Shown here one piece after another: positions 1-6,314 of a stretch of 7,013 nt of DNA (position 1 is its first letter; every line of letters begins with the position of its first letter). Source of the stretch: an uncultured bacterium (GTDB taxonomy: Bacteria; Planctomycetota; UBA1135; GCA-002686595); assembly GCA_902826945.1 (NCBI GenBank), contig CADEGS010000230.1, positions 1 to 7,013 of the forward strand. The letters are read 5' to 3'. A model generated the notes under the pieces. That model did no database searches and was not told where the DNA came from. It saw nothing but the letters and a program-made list of their open reading frames with translations. The position numbers and the translations under genes were made by a program.

Positions 1-1
1 G

Positions 2-529
2 GCGACGGCGTGCGTGGCGGCCGCGCTGGGGCGCCGGGGGGCGGCCCTGTCGACGGCGCTGCTCGGGCTGTGGGCCCTGCCGGCGCTGCACGGCCTGGCC
101 GGGATCGACGCGCGCCTGGGGACCGGCGGCATCGCCTTCCTGGTCGTCGTCTCGAAGGTCGGCGACGTCTTCGGCTACTTCGTCGGCCGCGCGATCGGCG
201 TGCGGCGGCCGTTCCCGCAAGTCAGCCCGAACAAGACCGTGGCCGGCTGCGTGGCCTCGCTCGCGGCGGGCGTCCTGGCCGGCGCCGTCGCCGCCTGGCT
301 CGAGCTGCCGCTCGCCTGGCGGGGAGGCGTCCTCGCCGGGGCGCTGGTCGGCCTGGCCCTGAACCTGGCCGCCCAGGCGGGCGACCTGCTCGAGAGCGCG
401 GTCAAGCGCCGCTCGGGGGTGAAGGACTCGGGCGCCCTGTTCGGACCCTCGGGCGGGGTGCTGGACGTCGTGGACAGCCTGCTCCTCTCCACGCCCCTCG
501 CCCTCCTGCTCTTCCCCGTCGTACTCTGA
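2..529 (+). CDS. cdsA: Phosphatidate cytidylyltransferase, C-terminal part (5' end outside window)
   Basis: This is the C-terminal part of a CdsA-family integral membrane enzyme, which makes CDP-diacylglycerol from CTP and phosphatidic acid at the cytoplasmic membrane. The frame is open from base 2, so the true start lies upstream. Visible are hydrophobic helices, a cytoplasmic stretch with DVFGYFVGR (the family usually has D-x-x-A-Y-x-x-G-R), and SPNKT (usually SPKKT). The family signature S-x-x-K-R-x4-K-D-x-G lies at 395-475, reading SAVKRRSGVKDSG followed by GPSGGVLDVVDS. Most family members have PGHGG and LDRxD there, so the usual His is Ser and the usual Arg is Val. The carboxyl end is a hydrophobic helix ending in FPVVL. 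It lies 43 bases before phoH on the same strand and is probably co-transcribed. The family call is firm; catalytic competence is slightly uncertain because of the two substitutions. Confidence 0.9.
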   Translation, partial: ATACVAAALGRRGAALSTALLGLWALPALHGLAGIDARLGTGGIAFLVVVSKVGDVFGYFVGRAIGVRRPFPQVSPNKTVAGCVASLAAGVLAGAVAAWLELPLAWRGGVLAGALVGLALNLAAQAGDLLESAVKRRSGVKDSGALFGPSGGVLDVVDSLLLSTPLALLLFPVVL

Positions 530-572
530 GGCCGCGCCCACCACGACGCCGGCGGGCCGACGAGGCCACCTC

Positions 573-1610
573 TTGAGCGAGATCACCATCCCCCTGCGTT
601 CCCACGACGAGGCGATCCAGGTCCTCGGCCCCTACGACCGCCACGCGAAGCTCCTGCGCCAGGCGCTCGACATCGAGATCTACACCCGCGGCGGCAACCT
701 GCGCCTGAAGGGCGCCGACGGCGAGCTCGGTGAGGCGCAGCGGCGCATCGAGCACCTGCTGGGGAAGCTGCGCAAGGGCCGCGAGCTCGATCCGGAGGAG
801 ATCGAGCGCATCCTCGTCGGCCAGCCCGAGGCGCCGCCGCCCGAGCGTCGCGCGCCGAGCGCGCCCGAGGCGCGACCGCCCGAGCTCGAGCGCCGCCGCC
901 CCGCCTACGCCGCCGCCGCGCGCGGCGGCGCCGGGACGACGCTGCGTCCGCGACCGGTCGAGCCGCGCGGCGCGAACCAGCGCCGCTACCTCGAGGCGAT
1001 CGACGAGCACTCGCTCACCTTCGCCACCGGCGCGGCCGGCACGGGCAAGACCTTCCTCGCCGTCGCCGCCGCGGTGCGCGCGCTGCGCGCCGGCACCTTC
1101 CGGCGCCTGGTGATCACGCGCCCGGTGGTCGAGGCCGGCGAGCGCCTGGGCTTCCTGCCCGGCGACCTGCAGGCCAAGCTGAACCCCTACATGCGCCCCG
1201 TCTACGACGCGCTGTTCGAGCTCGTCGGCTTCGAGGACGTGACGCGCCTCGAGGAGGTCGGCGTGATCGAGGTGGCGCCGCTCGCCTACATGCGCGGGCG
1301 CACGCTGGCGCACTCGTTCGTGATCCTCGACGAGGCCCAGAACGCGACCTTCGCGCAGATGCGCATGTTCCTCACGCGCCTGGGGGAGGGCTCGTGCATG
1401 GTCGTGACGGGCGACCCCTCGCAGTCCGACCTGGAGGGCGACAAGAGCGGCCTGGCCGACGCCGTCCGCCGCCTGCGCGGCCACGCCGGCATCGCCGTGG
1501 TCGAGTTCACGACCAAGGACATCGTGCGCCACCCGCTGGTCGAGCAGATCGTGCGCGCCTACGACGGCGCCGTGCGCCCCGCGCCGCGCGAGGGCGAGCC
1601 GCGGCCTTGA
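573..1610 (+). CDS. phoH: PhoH family ATPase (PhoH-like / YbeZ type)
   Basis: A 345-residue cytoplasmic P-loop ATPase of the PhoH/YbeZ family, thought to act with YbeY in RNA metabolism. Residues 1-75 form a KH-like N-terminal part (IEIYTRGGNLRLKG). Residues 84-135 are a Pro/Arg/Ala-rich linker. Residues 136-335 are the ATPase domain: Walker A GAAGTGKT at 153-160, Walker B VILDEAQN at 250-257, VVTGDPSQ at 277-284, and the family motif DIVRHPLV at 316-323. All expected nucleotide-binding residues are present and the length is typical. TTG 573 is chosen because no better in-frame start is visible nearby and GAGG at 562-565 lies 7 bases upstream. The stop overlaps the ybeY start, the usual phoH-ybeY partnership. 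The 7TM-HD phosphodiesterase gene found between them in many bacteria is absent. It is likely expressed as one transcript with cdsA and ybeY. Confidence 0.94.
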   Translation: MSEITIPLRSHDEAIQVLGPYDRHAKLLRQALDIEIYTRGGNLRLKGADGELGEAQRRIEHLLGKLRKGRELDPEEIERILVGQPEAPPPERRAPSAPEARPPELERRRPAYAAAARGGAGTTLRPRPVEPRGANQRRYLEAIDEHSLTFATGAAGTGKTFLAVAAAVRALRAGTFRRLVITRPVVEAGERLGFLPGDLQAKLNPYMRPVYDALFELVGFEDVTRLEEVGVIEVAPLAYMRGRTLAHSFVILDEAQNATFAQMRMFLTRLGEGSCMVVTGDPSQSDLEGDKSGLADAVRRLRGHAGIAVVEFTTKDIVRHPLVEQIVRAYDGAVRPAPREGEPRP

Positions 1611-2047
1611 GCGGGGTCGCCTGGGCCGCGGGCGCCCCGGCGCTGCCGGACGAGCGCGTGCTCGCGGCGGTCGAGCAGGCGCTGGCCGAGGGCGGCCGGC
1701 CGGGGATCGAGCTCTCGATCGTGTTCGTGAGCGACGAGGAGCTGGCGCGCCTGCACGACGAGCTCCTGGACGACCCCTCGACCACGGACGTGATCTCGAT
1801 CGACCTCGGCGACGACGGCGACGGGCCGGCGGGCGAGCTCTACGTCAGCGTGGACCGGGCGCGCGCCGTGGCCGGCGAGCTGGGCGCGAGCGTCGAGCGC
1901 GAGCTCCTGCTCTACGTCGTCCACGGGGTGCTGCACCTGTGCGGTCACGACGACCTCGAGCCGCGCGCGGCGCGCCGCATGCGGGCCGCGGAGGCGCGCG
2001 TGCTCGAGCGGCTGGGCCTGCCGCTCGACCCCGCGCGACACCGCTGA
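1607..2047 (+). CDS. ybeY: Endoribonuclease YbeY (rRNA maturation factor)
   Basis: A 146-residue protein of the YbeY/UPF0054 family, a zinc-dependent single-strand endoribonuclease for 16S rRNA 3'-end maturation and ribosome quality control. The family core is clear: ELSIVFVSDEELARLHDELL (residues 35-54), TTDVISIDL (59-67, usually TDVLSFP), GELYVSVDRA (76-85), and the metal motif HGVLHLCGHDD at 106-116. The usual motif is HGxLHLxGYDH. Here the first two zinc ligands H106 and H110 are kept, the usual Tyr is His114, and the usual third ligand His is Asp116. Either could complete the metal site. TTG 1607 is chosen because it overlaps the phoH stop as TTGA and gives a normal family length; GTG 1658 is an alternative but would remove the N-terminal strand region. 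Translation is probably coupled to phoH. A longer upstream reading in this frame is only a shadow of phoH. Confidence 0.92.
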   Translation: MSGVAWAAGAPALPDERVLAAVEQALAEGGRPGIELSIVFVSDEELARLHDELLDDPSTTDVISIDLGDDGDGPAGELYVSVDRARAVAGELGASVERELLLYVVHGVLHLCGHDDLEPRAARRMRAAEARVLERLGLPLDPARHR

Positions 2048-2106
2048 CGCGCGATCCGCGGCGGGACGTCACGCCCGTTCCTGGCGCGTTTTTCCCGTTT
2101 TCTTTT
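2047..2106 (+). terminator. Possible terminator: imperfect stem plus T-rich tract after ybeY
   Basis: ACGCGC at 2047-2052, beginning with the last base of the ybeY stop codon, can pair with GCGCGT at 2084-2089. A T-rich tract runs from 2089 to 2106 (TTTTT, CCCG, TTTT, C, TTTT). The 31 bases between the arms hold only a small inner stem (CGGG 2062-2065 with CCCG 2074-2077), so the fold is weaker than a classic intrinsic terminator. Such T-richness is striking in this GC-rich DNA, and its position suits the end of the cdsA-phoH-ybeY transcript. It could instead be part of a promoter region for the next gene. Confidence 0.35.
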
Positions 2107-2345
2107 GCGGACTCTTCGGCAGCGTGCGCCGCGCCGATGCTTGCGTGAGTCCGGCCACGATTCGTGCGCTAGCCCCTCGAAGTCGCGCGTCTCGCTCCGA
2201 CGCTCGCGCGACGCGCGCGCGCGTCGCACGACGACCCCGCGCGCATCCCCCTTGCAACGGCGCCTCCGTTTTGAAAGCAAGGTGCGCGTACGGACGTGGC
2301 AAGGCCAAAGGAGATCGCCTCGTTGGGGCCCGGCGGAGGCACGGC
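2048..2345. other. Intergenic gap between ybeY and the sigma-factor gene
   Basis: Apart from the T-rich tract at its left end, I see no gene here. Plus-strand frames stay open but give Arg/Ala/Ser-rich translations with no recognisable motif. AAAGGAG at 2307-2313 resembles a ribosome binding site, but no sensible in-frame start for the sigma gene follows it at the right distance. A TTGAAA at 2271-2276 lacks a good -10 partner. CTAG, rare in such DNA, occurs at 2169-2172. The sigma-gene promoter is presumably somewhere in this gap, but I cannot place it. Confidence 0.5.
2335..2339 (+). promoter_or_regulatory. Ribosome binding site deciding the sigma-factor start
   Basis: GGAGG lies exactly 6 bases before GTG 2346. 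It is a strong Shine-Dalgarno match at good spacing, and it is the main reason for choosing this start over the longer open frame that runs back to 2124. Confidence 0.7.
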
Positions 2346-3134
2346 GTGACCGCCGCCGGGGGGGAGCGGACGCCGCCGCAGCGGCCGCGCGACGACGCGC
2401 TGGAGCGTCTGTGGAAGCGCTATCGCCGCCGGCCGGGCGCCGACCTGCGCAACCGTCTGGTCGAGGGCCACCAGCGGCTCGTGCGCGACGTCGTGCGCCG
2501 CTTCTCCGCCCGCCTGCCGCGCACCGTGGACCGCGACGACCTCCTGATCGCGGGCAACGTGGGCCTGATGGCGGCGGTCGAGGCCTACGACCCCGCGCGC
2601 GGCGTGCGCTTCGAGGTCTACGCCGAGCGCCGCATCCGCGGCGCGCTGCTCGACGAGCTGCGCACGCAGGACTGGCTGCCGCGCCCCTGGCGCGCGCGCA
2701 TCGAGCAGCAGAAGCGCGCGCTCGAGGCGCTGCGCGCAGAGCTCGGCCGCAACCCGAGCGACGACGAGGTCGCCCTGCGCATGGGCCTGGATCCGGCCGA
2801 GTACGGCCTGCTCTTCGGCGCCACGCTGCCCGGGGCGCCGGGCGGCTCGATGCCGCCGGGCGGCCGCTCCGAGGAGCACGCGCCCGCGCTCGACGTCGTG
2901 CCCGACACGCGCAGCGACGCGCCGGGCGACAAGCTCTCGCGCGAGGAGATCCTGCGCCTGGTCGCGCAGCGCCTGACCGAGGTCGAGTACCGCATCGTGT
3001 ACCTCAAGTACTGGGAGGAGCTCCCGATGCGCGAGATCGGCGAGATCACCGGCCTCTCGGAGTCGCGCGTGTGCAAGATCCACACCCGCCTCCTCGAGCG
3101 CCTCAAGGACCGCCTCAGCGCCAGCGCCTCCTGA
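2346..3134 (+). CDS. RNA polymerase sigma factor, FliA/WhiG (sigma-28) type
   Basis: A 262-residue sigma-70-superfamily factor of group 3, FliA/SigD/WhiG type, directing RNA polymerase to a special promoter class. Region 2 is clear at residues 40-115: LVEGHQRLVRDVVRRF, then AGNVGLMAAVEAYDPARGVRF, and AERRIRGALLDELRTQDWLPR, the FliA-like 2.4/3.0 stretch. Region 3 spans roughly 116-160 (AELGRNPSDDEVALRMGLDP). A Gly/Pro-rich linker (160-195) follows. Region 4 is at 200-255, with a helix-turn-helix at about 227-247 (MREIGEITGLSESRVCKIH). Length matches FliA/SigD (about 240-260). The first 35 residues are basic and poorly conserved. No flagellar or chemotaxis gene is in the window, so it may serve motility genes elsewhere, or a developmental or envelope regulon. 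The symbol is left empty because family membership does not fix the biological role. Confidence 0.9.
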   Translation: MTAAGGERTPPQRPRDDALERLWKRYRRRPGADLRNRLVEGHQRLVRDVVRRFSARLPRTVDRDDLLIAGNVGLMAAVEAYDPARGVRFEVYAERRIRGALLDELRTQDWLPRPWRARIEQQKRALEALRAELGRNPSDDEVALRMGLDPAEYGLLFGATLPGAPGGSMPPGGRSEEHAPALDVVPDTRSDAPGDKLSREEILRLVAQRLTEVEYRIVYLKYWEELPMREIGEITGLSESRVCKIHTRLLERLKDRLSASAS

Positions 3135-3153
3135 GCGACGCAGTCGCCGAGGA

Positions 3154-3173
3154 CCGCGGCCCCCTGGCCGCGG
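3154..3173 (+). terminator. GC hairpin after the sigma-factor gene
   Basis: CCGCGGCC (3154-3161) and GGCCGCGG (3166-3173) form a perfect 8-bp stem with a CCCT loop, 19 bases after the sigma stop codon. There is no T-run after it. Position and stability suit a terminator of the U-less kind found in high-GC bacteria, but in DNA this GC-rich such stems also arise by chance. Confidence 0.4.
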
Positions 3174-3222
3174 CCGGCGCGTAGCGCCGCAGGCCCCGCT
3201 CGCGCCGCCGGCCCGACCCCAT

Positions 3223-3237
3223 CGTCGCGCAGCGACG
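3223..3237. repeat. Small inverted repeat upstream of the modular protein gene
   Basis: CGTCGC (3223-3228) and GCGACG (3232-3237) form a 6-bp stem with a GCA loop. It lies about 40 bases before the candidate -10 element of the next gene. It could be part of a terminator, an operator half-site pair, or chance. Confidence 0.25.
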
Positions 3238-3277
3238 GAAGCACGCCGGCCCTTCTCCTCTCCCGCGCCGCGGCGCT

Positions 3278-3292
3278 GCTAGGCTGGCGCGC
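3278..3292 (+). promoter_or_regulatory. Candidate extended -10 promoter for a leaderless transcript
   Basis: TGCTAGGCT at 3277-3285 matches the extended -10 pattern TGnTAnnnT, with hexamer TAGGCT at 3280-3285. The GTG start codon of the 993-residue gene begins 7 bases later, where transcription would be expected to start. No Shine-Dalgarno sequence precedes that GTG. Together this suggests a leaderless mRNA whose first bases are the start codon. No convincing -35 box is seen, which extended -10 promoters can tolerate. Confidence 0.45.
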
Positions 3293-6274
3293 GTGGAGCG
3301 GGGAGGAGCGAGGTCCCGGAACGCGCGGCTCGCGGCGGGGGTGCTGGCGCTCGCGGCGCTCGCGCTCGGGCTGCGGACGCTGCTCGGCGAGCGGCGCGGG
3401 AGCCCCGCGAGTCCCGGCGCAGCGTCGGAGCGTCCGGCCGCGCCGCCCACGGTCGCGCTCTCCCCCGACACCGCCGTCCCTGCCGCGCAGCCGGAGCAGC
3501 CGACGCAACCCGCGCCCGCCGCGCGCGCGCCCGTGCGCGCCGCGGTGGCCGCGGCGGACGCCGATCCCTGGACGAGCGCGCTGGCCGGCCTGATCGGGCG
3601 CGTGGTCGAGGAGGACCGCACGCCGGTCCCCGGGCTGCGCGTGACGCTGCTCGAGATCGACGCGGGGCTGCTCTTCGACGCGAGCGTCCTCGACGGGCCG
3701 GAGCCCGCGCTCGAGCGCGGCGAGGCGCTCACCGACCGCGAGGGGCGCTTCGTGCTCGACGGCGCGTACGCGCCGTCCCTGCACGTGCTCGGGCTCGACC
3801 TCGGCGGCCCGCGCGGGACGCTGCGCGTCGTCGAGCGCGCGCTCGTGAACGGCGCGCGCACCGACCTCGGCGACATCGTGCTGGCGGCGGGCGGCGTCCT
3901 GGTCGGGCGCGCGCTCGACGAGGACGGCCGGCCGGTCGCCGGCGCGCGCGTGCGCGCGGCGCCGCTCCCCGACCAGGTCCTCGAGCTGCCGCTGTACGAG
4001 CTGCGCGAGGAGAGCGCCGTCGCGGTGGGCGCGATGGTCTCCGGCGGGAGCGAGCCGACGGTCGTCGTCCCGCCGCGCTGGCTCGCGCGCCTGCTCGACC
4101 GCCTGCCGGTGCCGACCGCGCGCACCGCGGCCGACGGCAGCTTCCGCCTCGAGGGCGTCGCGCGCGCGCGCTGCGCCGGCGCGATCGACCGGCCGGGGCT
4201 GGTCGGCGCGGCGCTGAAGGGGCTCGACCTGACCGACGGCGAGGAGGACGTCGGCGACGTCGTGCTGGCGCGCGGGCGCAGCGTGCGCGGCTTCGTCGAG
4301 GATCCAGATGGCGAGCCGATCGCAGGCGCCGAGGTCCTGGCCGGTGCGGAGCTCGTGCCGGGGTTCTTCGCGATCCTGCAGCCCTGCGGGCCGAGCGACG
4401 CCGACGGGCGCTTCGCGCTCGCGGGCGTGGCGGAGGCCGGCCGCATCGTCGCCGCGGCGCGCCGCGCGCCGCACGAGCCCTGGAGCGTCGCCTCCGCCGA
4501 CGATCCGCGCGACGTCCTGGTCGTGCTCGGCGCGAGCGCGAGCCTGACCGTCCTCGTGCGCGACGCCGGCGGCGAGCCGCTGCGCGGGGCGCGCGTGCGG
4601 CTGCGGCCCTCGAGCGTGGTCGGCGTGGAGGACGAGGAGGGGATGCGCCGGGTGGTCGACGCGCGGATCCTGGACGCGCTCGTCCCCGGGCCGAGCTCTC
4701 CGCCCGCGCTCTTCCACGAGGCCGAGCCCGGGCGCCACGTCTGCGCGTCGCTCGGCGCGGGCGGCTACGAGGTCACGGCGACCGCGCCGGGCCTGGCGCC
4801 CGCGACCGCGCTCGTGGCCTGCCGCGAGGGGCCGAACGAGGTGACGCTCGTCTCCACGAGCGGGCGCTCGCTCGCGCTGCAGGTCCAGGACGCGCGCGGC
4901 GGCGGGCCGGTCGAGGGCGCGCGCGCGCGCGTCCTGCACATCGGCGACCTGACCTTCGGGACGCTCGCCTCCGCGCGCACCGGCGCCGGAGGGCGCGCGC
5001 GCCTGGGCCCGTTCGCGACCCCGGCGCTGGAGCAAGCCGAGCGGGGCGAGGCCCTGGTGCTCGTCGTGCAGCATCCGCTCTTCGGGGAGCACTCCGGCCT
5101 CCTGGATCCGGCCGCGGCCGAGCTCACGATCGCCCTCGACCCCGGCGGCGCGCTCGAGGGCCGCGTGCACTGGGGCGGTGCGCGGCCGGAGGCGCTCTAC
5201 TCCGTGCGCACGTCGTACGCCGACGTGACGGGAGGGCTCGGCGCCTTTCATCTGCCGCGCCTGACCCTGACCGACGCCGAGGGCGTGTTCCGCTTCGAGG
5301 GCCTTCCGGCGGGGCAGCACGACGTCGCGCTCTCGCAGCGCCTCCTGGAGGGCAACCCGCTGGTCGTGATGGGGCTGGGCTCGCCCGACTCGCCGGACCT
5401 CTTCCACGAGACCGTGGAGGTGCGCGCCGGCGAGACGACCGCGCTCACGATCGACCTGACGCAGAGCGGGCTCGGCGCCACCGCGCGGCTGCGGGGGCGC
5501 GTGCGCGTCGGCGGCCGCGACCAGGAGGGCGTGACGGTGCAGGTGTTCGCGCGCGGGTCTCTCAGCGTGGAGACCGACGCGCACGGGCTGTTCGAGACGC
5601 CGCCCTTCCCGCACGACGGCCAGGCGACGGTCGTGCTCGAGGGCGAGGTGCAGGTGGTCGGGGAGCCGCCGCGGCACATGCGCATCCACGAGGACGGCTT
5701 CGAGCTGCAGGCGGACGAGGTGCGCACGGTGGACGTGGACCTCTACCCGCGCGTCCTGCGCCTGCGGGTCGTGGCCGCCGACGGCGGGGCACCTCTGGCC
5801 GAGGTCGGCGTCTCGATTCCTCCCGACCGCCAGCAGACGGCCACCGACGCGGAGGGCGAGGCGTCCTTGCTCGTGATGGAAGAGGAGCGGTTCCTCGTCG
5901 CCCTCGAGGCGGAGGGCTACGAGCAGCTCCACCGCGCGACGCAGCCCTCGGAGGTCGACGCGCCCGCGCCCCTCGTGATCCGGCTGCGGCGCACCGTTCC
6001 GTGCGCGGGGAGGGTGCTCCTGTCGGACGCACGGGCGTGGGAGGAGCCGTACCTGTACGTCGTGGCCCGCGCCACGGACGGCACGGGTCTCGAGGATTGG
6101 GGCCAGGCCCTGAAGCCGGGGTACGCGTTCGAGCTGGACGGTCTGGTCCAGGGTCGCTACGACGCGTTCCTGCAAGCGACCGAAGGCGAGCGCTCCCTCG
6201 GCTCGTTCGAGCTCGGTCCAGACGGGCGCACCGACCTCGAGCTCGTCGACCCGGGCCCGGAGCGCGAGCGGTGA
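3293..6274 (+). CDS. Large envelope or exported protein of tandem carboxypeptidase-regulatory-like modules
   Basis: A 993-residue protein. Residues 1-10 are basic and 11-31 are hydrophobic (ARLAAGVLALAALALG), a signal peptide or N-terminal anchor without a lipobox cysteine. Residues 34-90 are a Pro/Ala/Glu stalk. From about 97 to 985 I see roughly nine beta-sandwich modules of 80-125 residues, starting near 97, 201, 329, 416, 523, 619, 732, 821 and 902. The clearest units repeat G-x-V-x-D-x-x-G-x-P-(I/V)-x-G-A-x-V (for example ALDEDGRPVAGARVRA), then a hairpin D-x-x-G-x-F-x-L-x-G-(V/L) (TAADGSFRLEGVA, SDADGRFALAGVA, TDAEGVFRFEGLP). These are hallmarks of CarboxypepD_reg/transthyretin-like modules, which are non-catalytic and common in extracytoplasmic proteins. 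No peptidase motif, sortase signal or C-terminal membrane helix is seen. GTG 3293 is chosen because it places the hydrophobic segment at the extreme N terminus. The function is unknown; adhesion, scaffolding or surface binding is inference. Confidence 0.88.
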   Translation: MERGGARSRNARLAAGVLALAALALGLRTLLGERRGSPASPGAASERPAAPPTVALSPDTAVPAAQPEQPTQPAPAARAPVRAAVAAADADPWTSALAGLIGRVVEEDRTPVPGLRVTLLEIDAGLLFDASVLDGPEPALERGEALTDREGRFVLDGAYAPSLHVLGLDLGGPRGTLRVVERALVNGARTDLGDIVLAAGGVLVGRALDEDGRPVAGARVRAAPLPDQVLELPLYELREESAVAVGAMVSGGSEPTVVVPPRWLARLLDRLPVPTARTAADGSFRLEGVARARCAGAIDRPGLVGAALKGLDLTDGEEDVGDVVLARGRSVRGFVEDPDGEPIAGAEVLAGAELVPGFFAILQPCGPSDADGRFALAGVAEAGRIVAAARRAPHEPWSVASADDPRDVLVVLGASASLTVLVRDAGGEPLRGARVRLRPSSVVGVEDEEGMRRVVDARILDALVPGPSSPPALFHEAEPGRHVCASLGAGGYEVTATAPGLAPATALVACREGPNEVTLVSTSGRSLALQVQDARGGGPVEGARARVLHIGDLTFGTLASARTGAGGRARLGPFATPALEQAERGEALVLVVQHPLFGEHSGLLDPAAAELTIALDPGGALEGRVHWGGARPEALYSVRTSYADVTGGLGAFHLPRLTLTDAEGVFRFEGLPAGQHDVALSQRLLEGNPLVVMGLGSPDSPDLFHETVEVRAGETTALTIDLTQSGLGATARLRGRVRVGGRDQEGVTVQVFARGSLSVETDAHGLFETPPFPHDGQATVVLEGEVQVVGEPPRHMRIHEDGFELQADEVRTVDVDLYPRVLRLRVVAADGGAPLAEVGVSIPPDRQQTATDAEGEASLLVMEEERFLVALEAEGYEQLHRATQPSEVDAPAPLVIRLRRTVPCAGRVLLSDARAWEEPYLYVVARATDGTGLEDWGQALKPGYAFELDGLVQGRYDAFLQATEGERSLGSFELGPDGRTDLELVDPGPERER

Positions 6275-6281
6275 AAAAAGA

Positions 6282-6314
6282 GCGGGGGCATGGAGCGCGG
6301 CTCCATGCCCCCGC
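6282..6314 (-). terminator. Perfect 15-bp inverted repeat, terminator in minus orientation
   Basis: GCGGGGGCATGGAGC (6282-6296) and its exact reverse complement (6300-6314) flank a 3-base loop GCG. On the plus strand the stem is preceded by AAAAAAG at 6274-6280 and not followed by T. Read on the minus strand the stem is therefore followed directly by CTTTTTT, the classic intrinsic terminator form. It begins 7 bases after the stop of the 993-residue gene, so it can also act as a 3'-end stabilising or blocking structure for that transcript. The T-run side implies it stops transcription arriving from the right. Confidence 0.75.

Noticed and set aside
402..1532. A 376-codon minus-strand frame opposite phoH
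   Set aside because: It covers the cdsA end and the PhoH Walker motifs in antisense and shows no recognisable features.
1394..1606. N-terminal extension of YbeY into the phoH coding region
   Set aside because: This part is an out-of-frame reading of phoH. TTG 1607 gives the normal YbeY length.
2271..2299. TTGAAA as a -35 box for the sigma-factor gene
   Set aside because: No TAnnnT-like -10 hexamer lies 16-18 bases downstream.
2124..2345. N-terminal extension of the sigma factor back to 2124
   Set aside because: The extra 74 residues are Arg/Ala-rich and unlike any sigma region. The good SD at 2335-2339 and normal FliA length support GTG 2346.
2105..3184. A 359-codon plus-strand frame overlapping the sigma-factor gene
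   Set aside because: Arg/Ala/Pro-rich shadow in another frame of a clearly recognisable sigma factor.
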